Shown: positions 36,330 to 45,547 of the stretch, in pieces | Position numbering within the stretch: the first letter of the stretch is position 1 | How the letters are laid out: every line of letters begins with the position of its first letter | Source of the DNA: an uncultured Alphaproteobacteria bacterium | Lineage (GTDB): Bacteria > Pseudomonadota > Alphaproteobacteria > Rhodobacterales > Rhodobacteraceae | Assembly (NCBI GenBank): GCA_902556405.1 | Contig: CACDWF010000008.1 | Span: 1-64,000, forward strand | DNA length: 64,000 nucleotides | Direction of reading: 5' to 3' | Program-made: the position numbers and the translations under genes | The notes under the pieces: model-generated | Told to the model about the DNA's origin: nothing | Seen by the model: only the letters and a program-made list of their open reading frames with translations | Database searches by the model: none

Positions 36330-37799
36330 TCAACCACCCATTCGCTTTCTAAGCCTATCGACGACTTTTTTAGGAACAAGTTCTTGGCTTAGTTGTTTTA
36401 CTATTCTCTTTTTAACGTCTTTTGGAATCCATTTATTATTTTCCACTGCGCTTATAAGCATATCTCTTTCTTCCTTGGATAACTTTATACTTTCACTATT
36501 AGCAGGCTCTATACCCTTATTACCCTTGGACTTATTTATTACTTTTACTTTTATACCTGTATCTAATTGCGGGGACCATTTAGTAACAAAGTTTCTCTCA
36601 AATGGAAGATTAGTTGCCAATACATGATTTTCTTGAAATCTCAGAACATCTAGTTTTATCTTTTCAAGTCGCAGGTCATCATTTACTAGTAATATAGTAT
36701 TATTAGACCCTAAAGCAGAAAGTGGAAGCTTTGCTACGCCTTTTAACTTTGGTTCAAATATCTTAACATTTAGAAAATCACCGGGCTTGAAAAACAACGT
36801 ATCTTCGACAGAAATGCTCGCAAAAACCTGCCTTCCTGTATTACCACTACTAACGCGACCTCCAACCCTTTCTATAACTCCAGAATATCCATTCTTCTTT
36901 TCTAGCCCGACTGCAGAAAACTCCACATTAAGTTTTAAGAAGTTGCCCTCTCCATCTAATATTCTAGAATATTGATTGTCAGATAATGAGAATAAAACCT
37001 CTAGTGCGCCTGGGTCAAGTATCGTACCCAGCCGGTCATTAAGTGATATTAAACGTCCACTCACAGCATTCACTTCATCTAGTATCCCTGAAAATGGAGC
37101 GAAAAATTTTGTGTCAGCTAATTGTCTTTTTGCTAAGCCATATGCTACTTTTCTTCTTTCGACAAGAACCTGAGCTTTGAAAATCTTGTTTTCTGCTTGA
37201 ACTAACAAATTCTCTTTAGTGATCAGCGCACGGTCTGCATTTGTAAGAGCTAGAGACGCTTGTTCAAAAATCGTTTCCGATATTACCCCATTTTCTTTAA
37301 GTTTCTTCTGCCTTTCAAATGAAGACAATCGGATCGCTTTCTCTTTTTGAGCTGCTTGAAGATCCATTTGAGAAAGCTTAAAAAGTGTTTTTGCATTCAC
37401 TAAATCACTTTCAGCATCACGTAAATCTGTCTCGGCTATATTGAGGTTATCCTGATATTCTCTGTCATCAATTGAAAACAAAAAGTCACCCTTTGCTACT
37501 GGAGACCCATCTCTAAAAATTTCAGCTACCTCGGATATTTTCCCAACAACAGGTGTCCTTATCTCTAATGTTCTCCAGCTCTTCACCTCTCCATAGGAAT
37601 AAATCACTGGAGTTTCCTCGGTTTTCTTTATTTGGTCTGTGAAAACTGTATACTCCCTCTCGGCACTCTTTCTCTTCCCTGAGTAACTTCTATTTTTCTC
37701 ATAAAAAGAAGACGTAAAAGAGGTTACTGTATATCCTAGAAAAATAAGAATGAGTCCAAACAGGACGAAAAATATTGATGCTCTTCTATAAAATTTCAT
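36330..37799 (-). CDS. RND efflux periplasmic adaptor (membrane fusion protein)
   Basis: A 489-residue HlyD/AcrA-type adaptor. An N-terminal membrane anchor (about 8-30) precedes the lipoyl/biotinyl halves (VGKISEVAEIFRDGSPVAKGDFLF), a long alpha-helical hairpin (about 118-225), and beta-barrel domains. The C-terminal 66 residues (424-489) form a Lys/Glu-rich helical tail ending RKRMGG that is not part of the standard adaptor. Paired with the permease downstream, 3 bases apart. Confidence 0.9.
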   Translation of the reverse strand: MKFYRRASIFFVLFGLILIFLGYTVTSFTSSFYEKNRSYSGKRKSAEREYTVFTDQIKKTEETPVIYSYGEVKSWRTLEIRTPVVGKISEVAEIFRDGSPVAKGDFLFSIDDREYQDNLNIAETDLRDAESDLVNAKTLFKLSQMDLQAAQKEKAIRLSSFERQKKLKENGVISETIFEQASLALTNADRALITKENLLVQAENKIFKAQVLVERRKVAYGLAKRQLADTKFFAPFSGILDEVNAVSGRLISLNDRLGTILDPGALEVLFSLSDNQYSRILDGEGNFLKLNVEFSAVGLEKKNGYSGVIERVGGRVSSGNTGRQVFASISVEDTLFFKPGDFLNVKIFEPKLKGVAKLPLSALGSNNTILLVNDDLRLEKIKLDVLRFQENHVLATNLPFERNFVTKWSPQLDTGIKVKVINKSKGNKGIEPANSESIKLSKEERDMLISAVENNKWIPKDVKKRIVKQLSQELVPKKVVDRLRKRMGG

Positions 37800-37833
37800 A
37801 TTTTTCGCTATCCCAGTAAGTTCCTAAAAGTTC

Positions 37834-38370
37834 TTATTTTTCGCTCATGAGTCGAGGCATTATCTCTACAAAGTTACAAGGCAAATGTCTATAATCAAAT
37901 TGTGGTTTAAGCAAATTTTCCCAAGCATCTCGACACGCTGACGGCGATCCTGGTAAAGCGAATAAATACGTTCCATTTCTCACTCCAGCACATGCTCGGC
38001 TTTGTAGTGCTGATGTCCCAATTTTTGCCATCGAGATAGCTGCAAACATAGATGAAAACGCTGTTATCTCTTTTTCATATACTTGAGAGTGAGCCTCTAC
38101 AGACACATCTCTTTTTGTCAGCCCTGTTCCACCCGTGCTTATAATCACATCAATATCAGAACTCATACTCCAAGACTCTAAAACATTTTTTATGTCAATG
38201 ATTTCATCTTTAACGATACGCTTATAAATCACATTATGACCAGCATCTACTACTGCAGTGGATAAAAATGCGCCAGATTTATCTGTTGTGCTCGTTCTAG
38301 TATCTGAAACTGTGAGTATAGCTATATTTATGGATCTAAATTCTCGAGATGTATCATAGGAAGAGGTCAT
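37834..38370 (-). CDS. moaB: Molybdenum cofactor biosynthesis protein MoaB
   Basis: A 178-residue MoaB/MogA-type protein, expected to adenylate molybdopterin. Motifs are IAILTVSDTRTSTTDKSG, DVIISTGGTGLTKRDVSVEA and FALPGSPSACRDAWE, the usual cofactor-binding loops. It overlaps the UDG-like gene by 17 bases. With moaD and moaE further on (45118-45805), the window holds several genes of the molybdenum cofactor pathway, though not as one operon. Confidence 0.93.
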   Translation of the reverse strand: MTSSYDTSREFRSINIAILTVSDTRTSTTDKSGAFLSTAVVDAGHNVIYKRIVKDEIIDIKNVLESWSMSSDIDVIISTGGTGLTKRDVSVEAHSQVYEKEITAFSSMFAAISMAKIGTSALQSRACAGVRNGTYLFALPGSPSACRDAWENLLKPQFDYRHLPCNFVEIMPRLMSEK

Positions 38371-39124
38371 TTTTAATAGTCCTTCTTTTTTGTTTCCATC
38401 TTTCCCAAACAGTTTTTTTTACCTCTGGGACACTCATCATATATTCGAGTTCAGGAATTGAAAAATAATGATTTTCTTTCACAATTTCCTGGCTATCTTC
38501 TTGCAGTTTAGAAGTTATGATAGAGGTCGCCTTATCTCCTACTAAAAGAACTAGAGAAGGTTTTACTAACCGAATTAAATTGACCAAGAACAGTATATGA
38601 AAAGATTGAAGATTCGTAAAATCAGACACATTGTTTAAAGGAATTGGTAATATCGGAGCAAAAACATATTCCACTTCTTTTTCGCGCTCGCCAAATAGAA
38701 TACTAAATATAATATTATTGATTAAATGTCTTTTTTTGCCATCCAGAAAGGAACGCAGAGCAAAATCACTTCTAGTAGGTGGTCCATGAATAATCAGGAT
38801 ATTCATTTTTGTTGACTCAAGTAGTTCGTTGAGCCCCCAAAATTTCTTGATGTTAAACTTATTTGCTAAGGTGTTCCGCCAGTATTTATCTAAAGCTCTG
38901 ATATTGTTAATTTCTTTGATTTCTTTTTGAAAAACATCGTATTTTAATTTTTCACTTTCAGTTCCTCTGATTTCTTCGGTCATTTTTAATGCGGAAATAT
39001 CTTGATCCTCCTCGTCGATTTTTTTTACGATCTTAACCTTGGAATAATTCGTTGGCTGCCGAACTCCGACCTGCTCGACGCCCATTGAGTATAACCATAC
39101 AAGCTGTTCAAAATCATTTCTCAT
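38354..39124 (-). CDS. Degenerate uracil-DNA glycosylase (family 4/5)-like protein
   Basis: A 256-residue frame whose overall shape follows iron-sulfur uracil-DNA glycosylases: an N-terminal helical region, a strand-loop at residues 108-120 (MNILIIHGPPTRSD) where the GEAPGxxED motif should be, a FAPILPIP segment in place of the NVxPWRPP strand, and FSIPELEYMMSVPEVKKTVW in place of the conserved T-x-HP motif. The catalytic and cluster residues are gone: there is not a single cysteine. Position before moaB, where Rhodobacterales often have a UDG gene, supports this reading. Enzymatic activity as a UDG is very unlikely. Confidence 0.6.
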   Translation of the reverse strand: MRNDFEQLVWLYSMGVEQVGVRQPTNYSKVKIVKKIDEEDQDISALKMTEEIRGTESEKLKYDVFQKEIKEINNIRALDKYWRNTLANKFNIKKFWGLNELLESTKMNILIIHGPPTRSDFALRSFLDGKKRHLINNIIFSILFGEREKEVEYVFAPILPIPLNNVSDFTNLQSFHILFLVNLIRLVKPSLVLLVGDKATSIITSKLQEDSQEIVKENHYFSIPELEYMMSVPEVKKTVWERWKQKRRTIKNDLFL

Positions 39125-39200
39125 TTAGCTATAAAAATTTATTATTGTTTTCCTAATTTTATCTGGTACTTAAACCTATATCTAATCATTTTATTGTTAA

Positions 39201-40133
39201 GTGGAAAGATTTTTGCAAGCAAAGCATATAATTCAAATAGATGATCTAAGCAGAAATGACATAGAAGAGATATTTTCTCTTGCTGAATATTACCTTCAGA
39301 AAAATAAGAATAAAGTTAAGCAAAAACACCACCTACAAGCTTTTACTCAAATTAATGTTTTTTTTGAAAACTCAACCAGAACGCTAGCGAGCTTTGAATT
39401 AGCTGGAAAAAAGTTGGGTGGCATAGTTCAAGACATAAGAATTGCAACTAGTTCTATACAAAAAGGAGAAACTCTCATTGATACTGCTTTAACTTTGAAT
39501 GCAATGAGACCCAATTTGCTGGTCGTAAGACATTCTTCTTCAGGTGCTGTGAATCTCTTGTCAGAAAAAGTAAATTGCTCTGTTCTTAATGCTGGAGATG
39601 GCAGTCACGAGCACCCAACACAAGCATTGCTAGATTTTTTGACAATAAAGTACCGAAAGAAAAAAAAAGAAGGCTTAATAATTGCTATTTGCGGAGATAT
39701 AAGCCATAGCCGTGTAGCTCGATCAAATATAGCCCTATTATGTAAATTTAATAACCAAGTGCGACTTATCGGACCTAGCAACCTATTACCTAACTCATTT
39801 AAGGATATGGGTCTAGAAATATATAATCGCATGGAAGATGGTGTCAGGAATGCTGATGTTATAATGATGCTTAGATTACAAAAAGAACGAATGAAGGGCG
39901 GTTTTATTCCATCAAGACGCGAGTATTTCAATCGCTTTGGTCTTGATAATCAGAAACTTTTGCTGGCAAAAAGTGATGCAATAGTTATGCATCCGGGTCC
40001 CATGAACAGAGGTGTTGAAATCGACGGAATTATTGCTGACGATCTAAATAGAAGCGTTATTCAAGAACAAGTAGAAATTGGTGTTGCCTTGAGAATGGCC
40101 GTCCTTCACTTACTAGTGGATAGGAAAAATTAA
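39201..40133 (+). CDS. pyrB: Aspartate carbamoyltransferase catalytic subunit
   Basis: Condenses carbamoyl phosphate with aspartate, the committed step of pyrimidine synthesis. The 310 residues contain the carbamoyl-phosphate loop S58-T-R-T61 in [13 protein letters not shown], the HPTQALLDF motif, and MHPGPMNRG. The start is GTG at 39201; no ATG lies close upstream. It ends one base before pyrC', and the two products are expected to form a complex as in other bacteria with inactive dihydroorotase partners. Confidence 0.97.
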   Translation: MERFLQAKHIIQIDDLSRNDIEEIFSLAEYYLQKNKNKVKQKHHLQAFTQINVFFENSTRTLASFELAGKKLGGIVQDIRIATSSIQKGETLIDTALTLNAMRPNLLVVRHSSSGAVNLLSEKVNCSVLNAGDGSHEHPTQALLDFLTIKYRKKKKEGLIIAICGDISHSRVARSNIALLCKFNNQVRLIGPSNLLPNSFKDMGLEIYNRMEDGVRNADVIMMLRLQKERMKGGFIPSRREYFNRFGLDNQKLLLAKSDAIVMHPGPMNRGVEIDGIIADDLNRSVIQEQVEIGVALRMAVLHLLVDRKN

Positions 40134-40134
40134 T

Positions 40135-41418
40135 ATGGAAAAAAAAATTACATTTATTAATGCCAGATTAATTGATCCTAAAGTAGAAACAGAGACAATG
40201 GGGACTTTAACAATAAATGGTGGATTAATAGACAAGAAAGATGGCGGAATTAAAGGAAAGGTAATTGATTGCAAAGGAATGTGTTTAGCACCCGGGATCA
40301 TAGATATTGGGGTTAAGATATGCGAGCCTGGAGAGAAACATAAGGAAAGCTTCAGATCTGCTAGCAGTGCTGCTGCTGCAGGAGGTGTCACTAGTTTAGT
40401 AACCCGTCCAGATACCAAGCCTTCAATAGATAATCCAGAACTTCTGGAGTTTTTTAAAAATAGAGGTAAAGAAGCGAGCAAGGTTAGAATATTTCCAACT
40501 GCATCTTTAACAAAAAAAAATAACGGGAAAAAGATGACGGAAATTGGATTCCTTCATGATGGCGGTGCTGTTGCATTTACTGATGGCTTTAACTCGATCC
40601 CCAACACAAAAATTTTTCACCAAATTTTGAAATATGCCTCTGATTTCGATACTCTGATCATAGGACATCCTCAAGATTATTTTTTAACAAAAAATACCTC
40701 GGCTACGAACGGAGTTTTTGCGTCAATTAAAGGACTTTCATCTAGCCCTGATTTCGCAGAAAAGATTGGAATAGAACGCGATACTGCACTGATCAGTGAT
40801 TTAAATATCCGTTATCACGCAGACCAAGTTACAACAAAAATCGGTTTAGATGTACTAAGAGACTTAAAAGCAACCAACAACCATATAACGGCCGGAACTT
40901 CTATTCATCATTTGTTATTCAATGAACTTGATATAGGAAACTATAGAACGTTTTTTAAATTAAAACCACCGTTAAGAAGTAACGCTGACAGAGAGGCGTT
41001 AACGGAAGCAATAAGAGCAGGGCTAATTGATAATATTTGCTCCATGCATACTCCTCAGGATGAAGAGAGCAAAAGGCTCCCTTTTGAAGAGGCGGCACCG
41101 GGAGCTGTAGGTCTTGAAACAATATTGCCTGCATCTCTTTCGCTATATCACAATAAGATTGTGAGCCTTAATAAGCTTTTTCGATTGTTAGCTCTAAACC
41201 CAGCAAATATTATTAAAAAGAATTTGGGTTGCCTGGACGAAGGTCAGGCAGCTGACATTATAATTTTTGACCCAGATAAACCCGTGAAAATCGATCGGTT
41301 TCAGTTTCAGTCAAGATCACAAAATACTCCTTTTGATGGTTTTAATTTACAAGGTGAAAACTTATTAACAATGGTTGAAGGCGAAATTATTTTTAAAAAT
41401 AATTCGTTTGAAGTATGA
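40135..41418 (+). CDS. Dihydroorotase-like protein PyrC', non-catalytic type
   Basis: A 427-residue amidohydrolase-fold protein in tandem with pyrB. The metal-binding D-x-H-x-H motif of active dihydroorotase is replaced by D57-I-G-V-K-I, so both histidines are lost (Gly59 and Lys61), and the usual DHAPH-like stretch reads SMHTPQDEE. This matches the inactive PyrC' subunits that stabilise PyrB in Pseudomonas and that Rhodobacterales carry beside pyrB. An active dihydroorotase must be encoded elsewhere. Starts one base after pyrB. Confidence 0.9.
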   Translation: MEKKITFINARLIDPKVETETMGTLTINGGLIDKKDGGIKGKVIDCKGMCLAPGIIDIGVKICEPGEKHKESFRSASSAAAAGGVTSLVTRPDTKPSIDNPELLEFFKNRGKEASKVRIFPTASLTKKNNGKKMTEIGFLHDGGAVAFTDGFNSIPNTKIFHQILKYASDFDTLIIGHPQDYFLTKNTSATNGVFASIKGLSSSPDFAEKIGIERDTALISDLNIRYHADQVTTKIGLDVLRDLKATNNHITAGTSIHHLLFNELDIGNYRTFFKLKPPLRSNADREALTEAIRAGLIDNICSMHTPQDEESKRLPFEEAAPGAVGLETILPASLSLYHNKIVSLNKLFRLLALNPANIIKKNLGCLDEGQAADIIIFDPDKPVKIDRFQFQSRSQNTPFDGFNLQGENLLTMVEGEIIFKNNSFEV

Positions 41419-41422
41419 TTAA

Positions 41423-42016
41423 GTGATGTCCCTTTTTGTTATTATTTTTGTAGCCTATCTTATAGGGTCCATACCATTTGGTTTGGTTGGCAAGTTTTTT
41501 TTTAAAATTCAAGATCCTCGAACATTTGGATCAAAAAATATCGGAGCTACTAACATTCTCCGGAGTGGAAATAAAAAAGCAGCAGCTTTTACGCTTTTCT
41601 TTGATATGTTTAAAGGGTTCATTGCGGTTTTAATTGCATCATACATCGCTGCAGATCTTATTTACCTATCTATACTGTCAGTGGTATTTGGACATATTTT
41701 TCCTATTTATCTACTTTTTAAAGGTGGAAAAGGGGTGGCAACTTTTTTAGGAGCACTATTATCTTACAGCTCTGTCGTTGGTGGCTTGTCTTTATTGACA
41801 TGGCTTACTGTATTTTATTTAACAAGAAAGTCTTCAGTTGCTGGAATAAGCGCTATAGTTTTATCAAATTTTTTTCTACTATTATTTTGTGATGATATAC
41901 CAGTAAAATTATCAGCACTTCTTTTAAGTATATTTATTTTATTCAAGCACTCGGAAAATATTAAACGTCTTTTAAAGAAAGAGGAACTTAGTTTCGAAGG
42001 CCGTGATGAAAATTAA
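41423..42016 (+). CDS. plsY: Glycerol-3-phosphate acyltransferase PlsY
   Basis: Transfers acyl groups from acyl phosphate to glycerol 3-phosphate to make lysophosphatidic acid at the membrane. The 197 residues have five membrane helices and the three PlsY motifs: AYLIGSIPFGLVGK, the FGSKNIGATNILR loop, and HIFPIYLLFKGGKGVATFLG. Start is GTG 41423 or ATG 41426. It follows pyrC' in the order pyrB-pyrC-plsY common in Rhodobacterales. Its 3' end converges with gshA and overlaps it by 29 bases. Confidence 0.95.
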   Translation: MMSLFVIIFVAYLIGSIPFGLVGKFFFKIQDPRTFGSKNIGATNILRSGNKKAAAFTLFFDMFKGFIAVLIASYIAADLIYLSILSVVFGHIFPIYLLFKGGKGVATFLGALLSYSSVVGGLSLLTWLTVFYLTRKSSVAGISAIVLSNFFLLLFCDDIPVKLSALLLSIFILFKHSENIKRLLKKEELSFEGRDEN

Positions 42017-43364
42017 AATCATCATAAAATGTAGAAAAATTGTTTTTCCATTTGGTGTCAAATTTATTTGCTAATTGACTTGAAAGAGATTGTTTTTTAG
42101 CCACTCGTTCTAACAATGGCATTAAAAATAAACTTTCATCTTTAATACCGTAAGCTAAACCTCGATTTTGTAATCCACTTTGTGCTATATTAAGAACTTC
42201 TTCACCAAATTCCCATAAAGTCTTATCATTGATTCTCGCGTTCATACCATATTTACAAACATCAATGCTTAACTCATTGACTGACTGCCAATCAAGAGCT
42301 TTAACTAAATCAAAAATATTGCCCAGTGAGTCGCTATCATATAATAGCCCGACCCACATAGCGGCTAATGCCGTTACATTTTGGCTTGGGCCCCCATCCG
42401 CACCTCTCATTTCAATGAAATTTTTTAAGCGAACTTCTGTGAAAATTGTCGTCAGATGATCAATCCAATCAGAATAGGTAGCTCTATGATTTGGTAAGGA
42501 TTTCAACTGACCTTCCATGAACATTCTAAAAGACTCCCCAGACAGATTTACATAATCGCCATCTCTCTTTATGAAATACATGGGTACGTCCAAAGCATAT
42601 TCAATCCAACTTTCAAAACTCAGGTCATCGTCAAAAATAAATTTTGGAATGCCTGTTCTATCACTATCTGTATTCTTCCATATCTGTGCTCTCCAGCTCT
42701 GATAACCGGTATTTTTACCTTCAAACATGGGGGAAGACGCAAATAACGCCGTTGCGAGGGGTTGTATGCATGCAGCGACTCTAAGCTTTTTTGCCATATC
42801 CGCTTCCGAAGAGTAATCAAGATTTACTTGTATGGTACAAGTTCTCAACATCATATCTAAACCTTGTGTTCCAACTGTTTTCATGTAAGGCATCATTATT
42901 TTTTTGTATCTGTTTTTTGGCATTATGGGCATCTCATCCCTTTCCCAATTGGGGGCAGCACCAATTGAAAATAATCTCAAGCCTAATTCTTCACAGACAA
43001 CTTTCATATTTTGCATAAAAGATTTCATTTCCTGGTCAACTTCGTGAATGGTTTTTTTTACTGCACCTGATAGCTCAAACTGTCCCCCTGGCTCCAAACT
43101 TATATTTGCTTTTTCCTTCTCGAGACCAACAATTGTTGATTTCTCAAATACTGGTGACCAGCCGAATTTTTTGATCAACAAATCAAAAACTTTTGAAATA
43201 GACTTAGGACCTTCATATCCGACAGGTCTCTTTAAATCTGTGTCCAATATAAAGTTTTCATACTCTGATCCTATTCCCCAATCCGAACTTGGTTTACATC
43301 CTTGCTCGAAATAAATTCGTAGCTGTTCTCGGTCCACTGCGTCTATGCCTTCCTCAGCTTTCAT
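41988..43364 (-). CDS. gshA: Glutamate-cysteine ligase
   Basis: Forms gamma-glutamylcysteine, the first step of glutathione synthesis. The ATG at 43364 (MKAEEGIDAVDREQ) with an AGAGGA ribosome-binding site is preferred over a TTG at 43400 that would overlap rsmE by 47 bases. The 458 residues match the plant/alphaproteobacterial type: GCKPSSDWGIGSEYENF near the N-terminus, ISLEPGGQFELSGA, and FIEMRGADGGP. It follows rsmE, and gshA-rsmE-ubiA neighbourhood is frequent in Rhodobacterales. Confidence 0.94.
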   Translation of the reverse strand: MKAEEGIDAVDREQLRIYFEQGCKPSSDWGIGSEYENFILDTDLKRPVGYEGPKSISKVFDLLIKKFGWSPVFEKSTIVGLEKEKANISLEPGGQFELSGAVKKTIHEVDQEMKSFMQNMKVVCEELGLRLFSIGAAPNWERDEMPIMPKNRYKKIMMPYMKTVGTQGLDMMLRTCTIQVNLDYSSEADMAKKLRVAACIQPLATALFASSPMFEGKNTGYQSWRAQIWKNTDSDRTGIPKFIFDDDLSFESWIEYALDVPMYFIKRDGDYVNLSGESFRMFMEGQLKSLPNHRATYSDWIDHLTTIFTEVRLKNFIEMRGADGGPSQNVTALAAMWVGLLYDSDSLGNIFDLVKALDWQSVNELSIDVCKYGMNARINDKTLWEFGEEVLNIAQSGLQNRGLAYGIKDESLFLMPLLERVAKKQSLSSQLANKFDTKWKNNFSTFYDDFNFHHGLRN

Positions 43365-44118
43365 GATTTCGATGATCCTCTTTTTTGAGCCAGTCTCCAA
43401 CCATACTATGCCACATTGTTAATGCTACAACTGCCGCCGTTTCTGCTCTTAGTATTCTATTACCTAAAGATACTGGAAGTACATTTTTTTTTGCTATTAA
43501 TAACTTTCTTTCACTATCGCTAAATCCTCCCTCAGGCCCGACTAATATCGCAACCTTAGCAGGCCTTTCTAACAATAGACACTCACTAATATTTCTACTT
43601 TCCAATGATTCATCACAAAATATTAATATTCTTTCTTCGGGCAGTTCTTCGATCACATCAGCTAAAGAACTTATCGGTAATATTTCTGGGATAAAAGTTC
43701 CTCCGCACTGTTCTACTGCCTCAACAATATTTCTTCTAGAACGATTGAGTGATACTATTTTTGTTTGTGTATTATTACTAAATGTTGGCAAAAATTTTCT
43801 CAAACCTATTTCGGTGCTTTTTTCTATCAAGAAGTCTGTTCTTGTTTTTTTTAGTGGACAAAATATTAGCCAAACGTCTCCGGGTACATATCTAGACTTA
43901 GTTTTTTCCAAAACTTCAATATCAATTGAACGTTTGTGAACATGCATAATCTCTGCTGTGTATTCGCCAGTACAATTGTCAAAAACAAGAATTTTTTCAT
44001 TAATCTTACAACGCATAACGTTCTTCAGGTAATGAGATTGTTCTGGCTCTAGATTAATCTTGTCGCCAACCGTTAAAGTGACTTCACAGAAAAGCCTTAT
44101 GCTAATATTCTTGTTCAT
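43354..44118 (-). CDS. rsmE: 16S rRNA (uracil1498-N3)-methyltransferase RsmE
   Basis: Methylates U1498 of 16S rRNA. The 254 residues have an N-terminal PUA-like RNA-binding domain (HYLKNVMRCKINEKILVFD) and a SPOUT knot domain. The SAM pocket motifs are VGPEGGFSDSER and SLGNRILRAETAAV near the C-terminus. It is divergent from ubiA with only 28 bases between start codons, which implies tightly packed or overlapping promoters. Confidence 0.94.
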   Translation of the reverse strand: MNKNISIRLFCEVTLTVGDKINLEPEQSHYLKNVMRCKINEKILVFDNCTGEYTAEIMHVHKRSIDIEVLEKTKSRYVPGDVWLIFCPLKKTRTDFLIEKSTEIGLRKFLPTFSNNTQTKIVSLNRSRRNIVEAVEQCGGTFIPEILPISSLADVIEELPEERILIFCDESLESRNISECLLLERPAKVAILVGPEGGFSDSERKLLIAKKNVLPVSLGNRILRAETAAVVALTMWHSMVGDWLKKEDHRNHES

Positions 44119-44146
44119 GAAACTTAATTATCATGAATGATCTTAA

Positions 44147-45109
44147 ATGCATAAATTTTTTAATGATAGACTATTAGATGCGCAATCAAACAATTGGGTA
44201 GATTTATATATTCCTAGGGGTCTTCGTCCTTATTTTAAGTTAAGCCGGTTGGATAGGCCAATAGGATCTTGGTTGCTAATAATTCCTTGCTGGTGGGGAG
44301 TTTTTTTATCAACTAATGTTGACCCAAATCTATTAAATGGCAACTCCTTATATATATTAATTGCTTGTTATATAGGTGGTCTTCTGATGCGTGGTGCAGG
44401 ATGTACCTGGAACGATATAACGGATGCGAAGCTCGATGCAAAAGTATTACGGACAATGAACAGACCCATTCCTGCTGGGCACGTTTCGAAGTCTCAGGCA
44501 TTTTTATGGCTGATACTTCAATGTAGCTTAGCATTGGGGATATTGGTAACTTTTAATCGTTTAGCAATAATTTTAGGATTTCTATCTCTTATAACTGTTG
44601 TTATATATCCTTTCGCGAAAAGGTTTACATACTGGCCACAGTTTTTCTTAGGCCTTTCATTTAACTGGGGTATATTGCTGGCTTACGCTGCAAATAGTGG
44701 AACGTTAGATTACTTCTGTGTTGGCTTATATATCTCTGCAATAGCATGGACAATATTTTATGACACAATTTACTCATTTCAGGATCTAGATGATGATAAA
44801 GAAGTGGGCATAAGATCTACTGGTATTTTATTTGAAGCCAATCCAAAGCAATACCTGTCAATGTTCATTGCTTTTATAATTGTGACAACCGGACCTGTTT
44901 TTTATTTTTTATCCAATGGCGATCTAATTCAAATTTTTATTCTCACGTCGGGTATTTTTTTCTTCTCTCTCCATTTAACGTTTCAACTATTAAAATTGGA
45001 CATAAGAAACCGTGAAGGTTGTCTTGAAACTTTCAAGTCAAATAGAACAGCTGGGCTTATACTTACAGTCTTTATGATGTTAGCTACTTTGATTAAGTTT
45101 TTTAGCTAA
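44147..45109 (+). CDS. ubiA: 4-hydroxybenzoate octaprenyltransferase
   Basis: Attaches the polyprenyl chain to 4-hydroxybenzoate in ubiquinone synthesis. The 320-residue membrane protein has the two Asp-rich prenyl-diphosphate motifs: NDITDAKLDAKVLRTMNRP at about residues 88-106 and DLDDDKEVGIRSTG at about 210-223. Some eight or nine helices are visible. The N-terminal 35 residues carry PRGLRPYFKLSRLDRPIGSW. It converges with moaE. Confidence 0.95.
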   Translation: MHKFFNDRLLDAQSNNWVDLYIPRGLRPYFKLSRLDRPIGSWLLIIPCWWGVFLSTNVDPNLLNGNSLYILIACYIGGLLMRGAGCTWNDITDAKLDAKVLRTMNRPIPAGHVSKSQAFLWLILQCSLALGILVTFNRLAIILGFLSLITVVIYPFAKRFTYWPQFFLGLSFNWGILLAYAANSGTLDYFCVGLYISAIAWTIFYDTIYSFQDLDDDKEVGIRSTGILFEANPKQYLSMFIAFIIVTTGPVFYFLSNGDLIQIFILTSGIFFFSLHLTFQLLKLDIRNREGCLETFKSNRTAGLILTVFMMLATLIKFFS

Positions 45110-45117
45110 TCAAAAAT

Positions 45118-45543
45118 CTAAGAATTCTCTACCCACTTTTGCGTTTTGTCTGCTACTTCTTTTTTCCAAAATGGTACGTTGCTTTTAAGATATTCCATTA
45201 TAAACTGAGAGGCTTCATATGCTTTCTTTCGATGCTTGGAAGATGTAATAACGAGGACGATATTATCGTTTATTTTTAATCTTCCAAATCGATGTTTTAC
45301 AAGAATGTATTCTAAATCCCATTTATTTGCTGCGTCATCACAAATTTCTTTTATTTGACTTTTCGCAAGCTCCTCAAATGATTCTATTTCTAGATATTTC
45401 AAATTATCGTCTTCAAGGTCTCTAACCTTCCCAATAAAGATCACAACAGCTCCTGCTTTTTCAGTCTTCAACTTCAGAGTTTCCATTTCTGAATTTAGAT
45501 CGAAATCATTTTTTTGAACTGCTACGATTATCCTATGAAGCAT
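45118..45543 (-). CDS. moaE: Molybdopterin synthase catalytic subunit MoaE
   Basis: Large subunit of molybdopterin synthase, which with thiocarboxylated MoaD makes the dithiolene. The 141 residues include GAVVIFIGKVRDL, the HRFGRLKINDNIVLVIT segment, and KSNVPFWKKE with the conserved active-site lysines near the C-terminus. It starts 4 bases after moaD ends. Together uvrC-pgsA-moaD-moaE form one minus-strand operon, an order known in Rhodobacterales. Confidence 0.94.
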   Translation of the reverse strand: MLHRIIVAVQKNDFDLNSEMETLKLKTEKAGAVVIFIGKVRDLEDDNLKYLEIESFEELAKSQIKEICDDAANKWDLEYILVKHRFGRLKINDNIVLVITSSKHRKKAYEASQFIMEYLKSNVPFWKKEVADKTQKWVENS

Positions 45544-45547
45544 ATAT

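Noticed and set aside
43385-43939. 184-residue plus-strand ORF opposite rsmE
   Set aside because: Serine-rich, low-information shadow of a well-supported gene; no ribosome-binding site or family motif.
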